A DNA stretch of 64,000 nt from Candidatus Anaeroferrophillacea bacterium. GTDB taxonomy: Bacteria; Desulfobacterota; Anaeroferrophillalia; Anaeroferrophillales; Anaeroferrophillaceae. The stretch covers positions 1 to 64,000 of the forward strand of contig JAFGAM010000075.1 in assembly GCA_016933675.1 (NCBI GenBank). The letters are read 5' to 3'. The position numbers were made by a program, and so were the translations under genes. Each line of letters begins with the position of its first letter. Positions within the stretch are counted from its first letter, which is position 1. The notes beneath the pieces were generated by a model, which saw only the letters and a program-made list of their open reading frames with translations, had not been told where the DNA came from and ran no database searches. Below are positions 38,354 through 46,937 of the stretch, piece by piece.

Positions 38354-40329
38354 ATGCCCCATACCCGCAGATCGCAATTCACGGAACTGACAGCGATTTT
38401 CAGCCTCAAAGTTATCGCGGTCCTGCTGACGGCACGACCGCATCCCGCCGGCGCCGCGCCCCCGGGCGGTTTTCACCGCGTACTCATCGTCCACAGCTAA
38501 GAACCCGGCCAGATATGCGGCCAGCCCCAGGCCGACGGCGTGATCGGCGCCCTCGATGCCGCCGGTTTCCATGACGGCGAGAACCTGGTCATCGACCAAT
38601 TTTTCATGGATACCAAGAAGACCTGGAACACGCCCGAACAGATCGCCGAACGCGGCCGGCAGGCGCGGGAGCGGCCTCAGACCTTCCGCCCCGATCTGGT
38701 GGTGACCATCGACGACAACGCCACCCGCACCGCCATGCTGCCCCTGGCCGGCGGTGATATCCCAGTGGTGTTTTCCGGCATGAACGGCCAGCCGGAGGAT
38801 TACAACCGGGAGAAAAAATTCATGGAAAGCCGGGAAAAACCAGGCGGGAACGTCACCGGCGTCTACGAAAAACTCCATTTCGGCGATGCGCTTGACGTGA
38901 TGCATGCCATCAACGGCCTGCACCGGGTGGCAGTTATTCTCGACGCGACGCCCACCGGCAATGCCCTCCGTCGGCAAATCGAAGCGGAGGCCTCCCTGGC
39001 CGACGCTCCGGTCACCGCGGTCTGCCGGCAGGTGGGTGAATTCGAAGCATTCAAACGTGCCATCCTGGAAACCAACAACGATCCCGAAATCGGCGCCACC
39101 TATCCGGTGGTGGGTTCACTGAAAACCGCCGACGGCCGCACCGTCACCACCGACGAGATATTTTCCTGGCTGTTCACCTATGCGAAAAAGCCGGAAATGA
39201 CGATCAACTATTACTTCTCCCAGCGCGGCATGTTCGGCGGCGCGGCGGTGGATTTCCACGCCATGGGTGAACAGGCCGGGAAGATGACGCCGCCATCCTC
39301 ACCGGTACCACGGCCGGCGACATTCCCATCGCCGACGTCCGGGAACAGGCACTGGTATGCAACCTGGAGCGGGCGCGGCAGCTCGGTATCGAAATCCCCG
39401 TGGACATCCTGACCGCCGCCGACACATTGTACGAAAGTCTTGCCCAGGCCCCGGCCGCCGTCTGGTTCCGGCTCCGTGTCATCCAGAGCTACGAACGAGG
39501 CTACGGCTGCGGTGCCCCCATCGAAGAGGGCATGCTCCGGGATCTGGCTGATGCCGGATACCGGGACGGCGAGTGGCTGGACCTGTACCATTACTACCAT
39601 GGATACCCAGAACACCCACATTACCGCGGCGGCAATCCGTGAGCGCGCGCGGCTGGCAGGGGCGGAAATCACCCGCCTGCGGCCGGACATGCTCGTCCTC
39701 ATGGACGACAACGCCGTCGAACACGTGCTGCCGCCGCCGGTCGGCACCGGGCTGCCGATCCTCTTCGGCGGGACCAATGTCCCGGTGGAATTCTGCAATC
39801 GCACCGCCGGATTCATGAAAAACCGGGAGCGTCCCGGCAAGAACGTCACCGGTGTCACCGAGGAACATGAACTGATCCAGAACCCGAGACTGATCAAAAG
39901 CCTCGTTCCGACCGCCGAAACCGCGGTGATCATCTACTCCCGCGCCACCCCGTTCATCGGCCGAATGGGGGAGGTCAACGAGGCCTGTATCGCCGCCCAC
40001 CGGGATTCCCTGCCCATCCGCTTCGTCGGCGCGGAAACCGTCAGCACCCTGTCAGAATACCAGTCCCTGATCAGGAAATACGACCACGATCCATCCGTCG
40101 ACATCATCTATACCTTCGCTCCCGTCAGCCTGGTCCGCGATGACGGCACCGCCGGTCCGGCCACGGAAACCACCCGCTGGATGGCGGCAAAATTCAGAAA
40201 AAACCCGGCTTCACCTGGCTGATAAACTGGGTGGAAGCCGGCTACCTGGCCTCCGCCGGCATCGACCTGATCGGCGCCGGATTCGCGGATCAGCCGTCAG
40301 GAACCGGAAGTCAGAAGAAAAACTCCTGA
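38354..40329 (+). pseudogene. Decayed tandem two-domain ABC substrate-binding protein (PF04392-like)
   Basis: RBS and ATG at 38354; in-frame TAA 38498-38500 (VHS*EPG); frameshifts near 39271-39283, about 39590-39620 and in A6 at 40198-40203; homologous halves read in frames 2-1-2-1. Confidence 0.8.
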
Positions 40330-40337
40330 CTCCTGAA
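40296..40337 (+). repeat. Degenerate heptanucleotide array, locus 2
   Basis: gtcagga/accggaa/gtcagaa/gaaaaac/tcctgac/tcctgaa; two inverted halves (gtcagga vs tcctgac). Confidence 0.65.
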
Positions 40338-40459
40338 GAGGTTTCGCCTGTAAAGACCATCAGAAACAGCGGGTAAAGGAAAGCCGGAAAGCCGGTGGAC
40401 ACCCCATAACGGGATTAATTTCGGCTGCTCGCGAAGGCCCGGACCTGGGCGTCGAAGGT

Positions 40460-40837
40460 TCAGGCAAGCAGGTTCTTCTGCAGCAACAGGCGTTTCCATC
40501 GCGCCGCCGCTTCCGGACCGCCCTCGGTTTCCAACAGGCGGACGCCGATCATTTTCGCCACCAGCACCCCTTCATGACGCTCCTGGACCCATTTCACTTC
40601 CCCCAGATGCTGGAAATGTTCCGATATTTCATCGAAATCAACCGCCAGCCACAGCCGGGTGCCGACGGGAACGGGGGAGTGAACGCAGAATCTCAACCCT
40701 TCGACCGAAAGATCACGGGTCAGGCAATGAAACGTCTGCCCCTCGAGCGCGGCGGCGGCGGGAGCGTATATGACGGTCACGGAAACCCGGCTTTGTTCTT
40801 CGATCCGCGGATGTCTGCGTTTGTCGTTCATCGCCAT
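40460..40837 (-). CDS. PilZ domain-containing protein
   Basis: DKRRHPRIEEQSRVSVTVIY...TRDLSVEGLRFCVHSPVPVGTRLWLAVDF...VKWVQ. Confidence 0.82.
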   Translation of the reverse strand: MAMNDKRRHPRIEEQSRVSVTVIYAPAAAALEGQTFHCLTRDLSVEGLRFCVHSPVPVGTRLWLAVDFDEISEHFQHLGEVKWVQERHEGVLVAKMIGVRLLETEGGPEAAARWKRLLLQKNLLA

Positions 40838-40980
40838 TTCTACCGCCGCACCGCCGGCCTGACCGTTCCCATGCCGGGTGGATGATTGCGAACCCCGGCC
40901 TGCCGGCCCCGTTCCCGACACCTGATACCGGATCCGCCCCGAATGTCAATGGGAGGGGTGGAACGAGCCACCATGCCGCC

Positions 40981-41344
40981 CTACAGCACCATCTCGTCCT
41001 CCGGCCGCCAGGCCGGATCGACGATGCACAGAAAAACCAGGTCGCCGGTGCCGGTATTGTCGATGTACTGCACCGCCCGGGGCGGGATGCAGACCGTGTC
41101 GCCGGGACCGACTTCACGGACCTCGCCGTCGAGGTGCATCCGCCCTCGCCCGGCAATGATGTAGTACAACCTCACTGGTCGTGAGCCGGTGCGCTGCAGT
41201 GCTCTCCCCGGCCGCAACCGTGGCGTGAGCGAGACTGTAGCGCAAACGCAGGTCCGCCTTGTCAGGGTGCAGCATCTCCCGCAGCCGGCAGCCATCGCCG
41301 GCGATGAATTCGGGACAGTCTTCAAGACGGATTACGGCCATCAT
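40981..41344 (-). pseudogene. Frameshifted cupin-domain protein
   Basis: MAVIRLEDCPEFIAGDGCRLREMLHP...AAHRLTTSEV in one frame, YYIIAGRGRMHLDGEVREVGPGDTVCIPPRAVQYIDNTGTGDLVFLCIVDPAW in another; join needs removal of one T/A at about 41168. Confidence 0.8.
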
Positions 41345-43241
41345 CAGCCTCCCCTGACAGTTCTTCGAGCAACCGCCGATAGATCCCCTCCTCGTCGAGG
41401 GCGTAGCGCCGCCGCAGTTGGGCCAGGGGGGCGTGTTCGACGAAGCGATCCGGCAGACCGTGGAGCGTCACCCGGGTACCGCGCCCGCCCGGCCGGCGGG
41501 CGACATACTCGGCCACCGCAGAACCGAAACCGCCGGCAATGGTGTTCTCCTCCACCGTAAGCAGGAACGGCATCTCCGCCAATAGTCGGTCGAGCAGTTT
41601 CCCGTCGAGCGGCTTGACGAAACGGCAATTGACCACCGTGAACGCCCGCGCCGGATCCTCCGCCGCCAGCCGTCGGGCGGCGGCCAGCGCCGGAGCAACA
41701 ACGGAACCGACCGCCAGCACGGCGCCGGCGGCGCCATCGGCAAGCACCTCCCAGGAACCGACGGGGAGACAGCGCCAGGTCTGGTCCAGTTCCACCCCCA
41801 GGCCGCTGCCGCGGGGATAGCGGATCGCCGCCGGGCCGTCGAGATGGAGGGCGGTCTTCAGCAGGTGCTGGAACTCGTTTTCATCCTTCGGCGCCATGAT
41901 CACCAGGTCGGGGATGAGCCGCAGATAGGAGAGGTCGAACATGCCATGATGGGTCGGCCCGTCCTCGCCCACCAGACCGCCGCGGTCGAGGCACAGAACG
42001 ACCGGGAGCCGCTGCAGACAGACATCATGCACCACCTGATCGAAAGCCCGCTGCATGAAAGTCGAATAAATCGCCACGAAAGGTTTCATCCCCTGGGTTG
42101 CCATCCCCGCTGCCAGGGTCACGCCGTGCTGCTCGGCGATACCGACGTCATATACCCGTTCGGGAAAATCGCGAGCGAGAATCTCCATGCCGGTACCCGC
42201 CGGCATCGCCGCGGTGATCCCCACCAGCCGTTCGTCGTCGACGGCCAACCGGGCAAGGGTGCGACCAAAAACCTCGGTATAGGAGAGCGGGGCGTTCTTT
42301 TTCTTGTCCACCGCGCCGGTGGTGATATCGAAGGGACCGATGCCGTGGAACTTTTCCGGACGTTCTTCCGCCGGCCGGTAGCCCTTCCCCTTTCTGGTGA
42401 TAACGTGGACCAGGATGGGGCCTTCGAGCTTCTGCAGGTTGCGGAAGGTATCGACAAGATCGCCGAGTTCGTGCCCGGGCAGCGGCCCGACGTACTGGAA
42501 GCCAAGATCCTCGAAGAGGGTGCCCAGCGGCACCATGAAGTTCTTGAAGGTACCCTCGGCACGTTTGACCATCTTGAAGATGTTGTTGCCCACCGCCGGG
42601 ATGTGCGTCAGCACCGATTTGACGTCATGACGAAAGCGGTTCACCGTCTCCCCGGTCATCAGCCGGTTGAGGTAACCGGACAGGGCACCGACATTGGCCG
42701 AGATGGACATCTCGTTGTCGTTGAGTACCACGATCAGGTTGCGATCGAGGGCGCCGGCATGGTTCATGGCCTCGAAAGCCAGGCCGGCGGTGAGTGAACC
42801 GTCACCGATCACCGCCACCACCCGGCGGTCATCTTCCCCCCGACGCTCGTGGGCCAGCACCATACCGAGCGCCGCGGAGATGGAGGTACTGCTGTGGCCG
42901 ACGTCGAAGGTGTCGTAGACGCTTTCCTCACGTTTGGGAAAGCCGCTCAGGCCGCCCGCCTGACGCAGGGTGGAAAACCGGTCGCGGCGGCCGGTAAGCA
43001 GCTTGTGGGCGTAGGCCTGATGGCCGACATCCCAGACCAGGAGGTCACGGGGGGTATTGAAGGTATAATGCAGCGCGATGGTCAGTTCCACCACCCCCAG
43101 CGACGGCGCCAGGTGCCCGCCGGTGCGAGAGACGGTATCGATGATGCGCTGCCGCAACTCCGCCGCCAGCCCGGGCAGATCACCGCGGGCAAGCAACCGG
43201 AGATCATCCGGGGAATCGATGCGGTCGAGAATATTACTCAT
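41322..43241 (-). CDS. dxs: 1-deoxy-D-xylulose-5-phosphate synthase
   Basis: GHLAPSLGVVELTIALHYTFNTPRDLLVWDVGHQAYAHKLLTGRR; VGHSSTSISAALG; QRAFDQVVHDVCLQRLPV; GGLVGEDGPTHHG. Confidence 0.96.
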   Translation of the reverse strand: MSNILDRIDSPDDLRLLARGDLPGLAAELRQRIIDTVSRTGGHLAPSLGVVELTIALHYTFNTPRDLLVWDVGHQAYAHKLLTGRRDRFSTLRQAGGLSGFPKREESVYDTFDVGHSSTSISAALGMVLAHERRGEDDRRVVAVIGDGSLTAGLAFEAMNHAGALDRNLIVVLNDNEMSISANVGALSGYLNRLMTGETVNRFRHDVKSVLTHIPAVGNNIFKMVKRAEGTFKNFMVPLGTLFEDLGFQYVGPLPGHELGDLVDTFRNLQKLEGPILVHVITRKGKGYRPAEERPEKFHGIGPFDITTGAVDKKKNAPLSYTEVFGRTLARLAVDDERLVGITAAMPAGTGMEILARDFPERVYDVGIAEQHGVTLAAGMATQGMKPFVAIYSTFMQRAFDQVVHDVCLQRLPVVLCLDRGGLVGEDGPTHHGMFDLSYLRLIPDLVIMAPKDENEFQHLLKTALHLDGPAAIRYPRGSGLGVELDQTWRCLPVGSWEVLADGAAGAVLAVGSVVAPALAAARRLAAEDPARAFTVVNCRFVKPLDGKLLDRLLAEMPFLLTVEENTIAGGFGSAVAEYVARRPGGRGTRVTLHGLPDRFVEHAPLAQLRRRYALDEEGIYRRLLEELSGEADDGRNPS

Positions 43242-43330
43242 CCCGGGGTTCCATTACTTCAAAAAGAGTGAATCCGGAGCCGTTGCGGTCCCTTCCATTA
43301 TGCCGTATTTCGACAAGTACCGCGGATCCG

Positions 43331-44200
43331 CTACAGAATATCATCGAAACTCAGCTGCTGGCGCTCGATGATCTGCCGCAGCTTGACCAGGGCGCCGCCC
43401 TCGATCTGGCGGATGCGTTCCCGGGTCAGGCCGAGAGATTTGCCGATGCGCTCCAAGGTCTTCTGTTCGGTGCCGTAAAGACCGAAGCGATGGATGATGA
43501 TGTGTCGTTCCTTGTGGTTCAATTCCCGGAGCCAGAAGAGTATGGTCTTCAGGCGAATCACCCGGTGCAGATGTTCATGGGGCGTGTCGCCGTCGGTATC
43601 CGGCAACTGATCGAGGGACATCGTTCCGCTCTCGTCGTCATCCTGACGCCCGGGAGACAGCCGCACCATCTGGTTGTAGGAATTGAGAAACGCCGGGATG
43701 GTGCTGAACTCGTGACCGAGGTATTCGGAAACCTCCTCGAGGCTGGGGTCGCGATGGTTATCCTTGATGAACTCGCGACAGCCCTTGAGATAGAGGTTGA
43801 ATTCCTCCATCACATGGATCGGCAGCCGCACCACCTTGCTCTGGTTAATAATCGCCCGTTTCATATACTGGCGAATCCACCAGACGGCGTAGGTGGAAAA
43901 ACGGCAGTTGCGTTCGGGATCGAATCGTTCCACCGCCTTGATCAGCCCCAGATTGCCCTCCTCCACCAGGTCGGAGACCGGCAGACCGCGGTTGACATAC
44001 TTCTTCACCAGATGGATTACCAGCCGCAGATTGGCCTCGATCATGCGCCGCTTGGCATCGACATCGCCCGCCTGAACCAGCCGCGCCAGGGATATCTCCT
44101 CTTCCTCGTTCAGCAGCGAGATACCCCGCACATCCCGGAGATACTGCCGCAGCACCTCCTGCTCATCGAGATAGCCGCCGCTGTTTCTGCTTTCAGCCAT
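43331..44200 (-). CDS. RNA polymerase sigma factor, RpoS/RpoD family
   Basis: RRMIEANLRLVIHLVKKYVNRGLPVSDLVEEGNLGLIKAVERFDPERNCRFSTYAVWWIRQYMKRAI; LERIGKSLGLTRERIRQIEGGALVKLR; pcm directly upstream. Confidence 0.9.
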   Translation of the reverse strand: MAESRNSGGYLDEQEVLRQYLRDVRGISLLNEEEEISLARLVQAGDVDAKRRMIEANLRLVIHLVKKYVNRGLPVSDLVEEGNLGLIKAVERFDPERNCRFSTYAVWWIRQYMKRAIINQSKVVRLPIHVMEEFNLYLKGCREFIKDNHRDPSLEEVSEYLGHEFSTIPAFLNSYNQMVRLSPGRQDDDESGTMSLDQLPDTDGDTPHEHLHRVIRLKTILFWLRELNHKERHIIIHRFGLYGTEQKTLERIGKSLGLTRERIRQIEGGALVKLRQIIERQQLSFDDIL

Positions 44201-44346
44201 GCTCCACGCCCTTTCCCGCCGCCAATCATCCAGAATATCCCTGCGCTTTGCATCCGCGTCCGGCCCGTAACCCGGTCGCTCCGGCGATGACCGGAACGGG
44301 TTCGACGGCATCTCCGCCGCCGGACACCCCCGTCCGCAGACGGCGG

Positions 44347-44988
44347 TCAGGCTCCGGCATGACGCCCCACCAGCGGCACGAAGCTGCATGGAATCAGGCG
44401 CTCCCGGCAGATTCCGCCGTCACCGTCACGGGTAACCCGAAAGAGGAACTGGCCTGTGGTCGTTTCCAGAGGAATGACCATCACCCCGTCAACGGCAAGC
44501 TGTTCCACCAGCGGCACCGGCAGCCGGGCGGCGACGGCGGATACGACGATGGCGTCGAAGGGCGCCTCGTCGCTCCAGCCGTAGGTGCCGTCGAAGATAC
44601 GCACCACAACGTTGTGACAGTTCTGCCGTTCCAGGCGCTGCCGGGCGGGAATTGCCAGGGAGCGGTACTTCTCGATGGCGAACACCCGCTCCGCCAGACG
44701 GCTGAGCAGTGCCGACAGATAGCCCGACCCCATGCCGATCTCCAGCACCTTCTCCCGGCCGGTAAGCCGCAGCTGGGCGAGGAGATAGGCGACGACATAG
44801 GGCTGGGTCATGGTCTGCCCCTCGCCGATGGGCAGGGAGTGGTCGCCGTAGGCCCGGTCCGCGAGGGCGGAATCCAGAAAGGCGTGGCGCGGCACGTCAT
44901 GCATCGCGGCCAGCACCCGCAGATCGGTGATCCCGCGCTCCGCAACCTGCTCCTCAACCATCTTCCGGCGCCAGGCAGTGTATCGCAT
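44347..44988 (-). CDS. pcm: Protein-L-isoaspartate O-methyltransferase
   Basis: RHAFLDSALADRAYGDHSLPIGEGQTMTQPYVVAYLLAQL; VLEIGMGSGYLSALLS. Confidence 0.9.
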   Translation of the reverse strand: MRYTAWRRKMVEEQVAERGITDLRVLAAMHDVPRHAFLDSALADRAYGDHSLPIGEGQTMTQPYVVAYLLAQLRLTGREKVLEIGMGSGYLSALLSRLAERVFAIEKYRSLAIPARQRLERQNCHNVVVRIFDGTYGWSDEAPFDAIVVSAVAARLPVPLVEQLAVDGVMVIPLETTTGQFLFRVTRDGDGGICRERLIPCSFVPLVGRHAGA

Positions 44989-45000
44989 CCCGCCGACCGC

Positions 45001-45933
45001 TTACTCGTCGCCGAGGTTTTCGAGGTATTTTTCCGCCATCACCGCCGCCACGGCACCGTCGCTCACTGCGGTTACCACCTGCCGCAGCGGCTTTTGACGG
45101 ATATCACCGGCAGCGAAGAGCCCCGGACACGTCGTCACGGTATCCTCCCCGGCGGCAACGAAACCGCGGTCATCCATCGCCACCAGACCCTGGAGCAGCG
45201 CGGTATTGGCCCGCATGCCGATATAGATGAACACCCCGGTAACCGGCAGCACGGTGGTTTCACCGCGGTTCACATCACGCACCTCCAGCCCCTCCACCGC
45301 ACTCTCGCCGCGGATGGCTACCGGGACATGGTTCCAGACAAAGGCGATGCGATCGTTGGCGAAGGCCCGCTCCTGGACGATGCGCTCCGCCCTGAGGGTG
45401 TCGCGCCGGTGGACCACGTGTACCCGGCGGGCGAATTTGGTCAGAAAGAGGGCCTCCTCGATGGCCGAATTGCCGCCGCCGATGACAGCGATCTCCTGGT
45501 CGCGGAAAAAGGCACCGTCACAGGTGGCACAATACGATACCCCGACACCGCGCAGGTTGTCTTCACCCGGAATGCCCAACTTTACCCACTCGGTGCCCAT
45601 GGCGGCGATCAGTGCCCGGGCGGTGATCCGGCTGCCGTCGGCAAGGGCAACACTGAACCCGGATTCGTGCCGCTCAAGCGCCGCGGCCTCCTGGAACCGG
45701 CGCACATCGAGACCGAACTGCTGCGCCTGCTTCTCGAACAGCGGACCGAGTTCAGCCCCGGCAAGGGGCTCCGGAAAGCCCGGATAATTTTCCAGCGTTT
45801 CGGTGGTGGCGATCTGCCCGCCCATCATCATCCGCTCCAGCAGCACGGCATGCAACCGTGCCCGCGCGGCGTACAACCCGGCGGTAAGGCCGGCAGGGCC
45901 GCCGCCGAGAATCAGAAGGTCGCAGTCTGACAT
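45001..45933 (-). CDS. trxB: Thioredoxin-disulfide reductase
   Basis: GGGPAGLTAGLYAAR; SYCATCDGAFF redox centre; VIGGGNSAIEEALFLTKFA; GLFAAGDIRQKPLRQVVTAVSDGAVAA. Confidence 0.94.
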   Translation of the reverse strand: MSDCDLLILGGGPAGLTAGLYAARARLHAVLLERMMMGGQIATTETLENYPGFPEPLAGAELGPLFEKQAQQFGLDVRRFQEAAALERHESGFSVALADGSRITARALIAAMGTEWVKLGIPGEDNLRGVGVSYCATCDGAFFRDQEIAVIGGGNSAIEEALFLTKFARRVHVVHRRDTLRAERIVQERAFANDRIAFVWNHVPVAIRGESAVEGLEVRDVNRGETTVLPVTGVFIYIGMRANTALLQGLVAMDDRGFVAAGEDTVTTCPGLFAAGDIRQKPLRQVVTAVSDGAVAAVMAEKYLENLGDE

Positions 45934-46093
45934 ACGGTGAACTTCCTTTCGATCATGCTCCGGCACAAGGCTGATTCGGTGTTTTTTTTCCCTTTACACA
46001 ACCATATGCACGACGATTTAAAACCTGTTAAACACCAGCAAACAGTACATGCAGATAACACATTAACTACCACCTCTGCAACCATATTAGAGC

Positions 46094-46108
46094 GTTTGTT
46101 CAACAAAC
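46094..46108. promoter_or_regulatory. Perfect palindrome GTTTGTT-C-AACAAAC between lolB-like gene and trxB
   Basis: 7-bp perfect arms, 1-nt centre, in an AT-rich 200-bp intergenic region. Confidence 0.4.
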
Positions 46109-46130
46109 CGGTAAAAATGATCCGCCCGGA

Positions 46131-46937
46131 TCAGTTGTCCGGATTCCCGGAATTCATTACCTCGCGCAGTTCGAACTCCCCCACATCGCGATAGCGAAAG
46201 CGATCCCGATCCGTGATCGGGTCGAACCGCACGACGGGCCATGAAATCTCGAGGCTGCCGCCGCGCCAGCAGAGGGTCAACCGCTCCGGAAAGCGGCCGT
46301 CGGGGGTCTCCAGCAACCGATCGTAGGTCACGTGCCATTCGCGGCCAGCGGCAAAACGGATGATTTTGCCCGCCGGGAGACCGTCGCCGTCAACCAGGAA
46401 AGTGGTGCGGGGACGATCGGCCGTATCACCGGCGGCAGGCGCGCCCCCGGAAACCGAAAAACCATCCGGCGGCGCGAAGAGCAACGCCCAGTCGGCCAGC
46501 AGACCGGCGTAGGCGAGAAACCCGTCGCCGTTTTCAGCCGCCGCAGCGGCGGTGCGGGCAGCGGCGAAGCCGTGGCGGGTCACCCCGTTATCGGCATCGG
46601 TAAGCCAGAACTCGCGTTCCACCAGCAACAACCGCCAAGCCGTTGTCTGCCAGGGTGTCAGCCAGCGGATCTCCAGCCGCGACGGGTAACGTCCGGCGAT
46701 CTGTACCCGGGAAGCGTGCCGGGTACCGTCGCGAGCGGCAAGCCGGATGACGCCCCGGGCCTCGAAGTCCTCCAGCGGGACGAACAGTTTCCAGGCGGTA
46801 GCGGCGGCGGCGGGAGCCGCCGGCAGCACCGGCGGCGGCAGCCGCCGGCCGGCACACCCGGCGGCCAGCAGCAAGACCCACAGCAGCGGCAGCAACCGCA
46901 ACCGGTCAGCGGCGATGCACCAGTTTTTCGATCTCAT
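46131..46937 (-). CDS. LolB-like outer-membrane lipoprotein
   Basis: Lipobox LLLAAGC; LFVPLEDFEARGVIRLAARDGTRHASRVQIAGRYPSRLEIRWLTPWQTTAWRLLL; downstream of and overlapping mutL. Confidence 0.6.
   Translation of the reverse strand: MRSKNWCIAADRLRLLPLLWVLLLAAGCAGRRLPPPVLPAAPAAAATAWKLFVPLEDFEARGVIRLAARDGTRHASRVQIAGRYPSRLEIRWLTPWQTTAWRLLLVEREFWLTDADNGVTRHGFAAARTAAAAAENGDGFLAYAGLLADWALLFAPPDGFSVSGGAPAAGDTADRPRTTFLVDGDGLPAGKIIRFAAGREWHVTYDRLLETPDGRFPERLTLCWRGGSLEISWPVVRFDPITDRDRFRYRDVGEFELREVMNSGNPDN

Noticed and set aside
41844-42797. 317-aa ORF on + strand
   Set aside because: Antisense to dxs; shadow ORF.
44248-45930. 560-aa ORF on + strand
   Set aside because: Antisense to trxB and pcm; composition typical of a GC-rich shadow frame.
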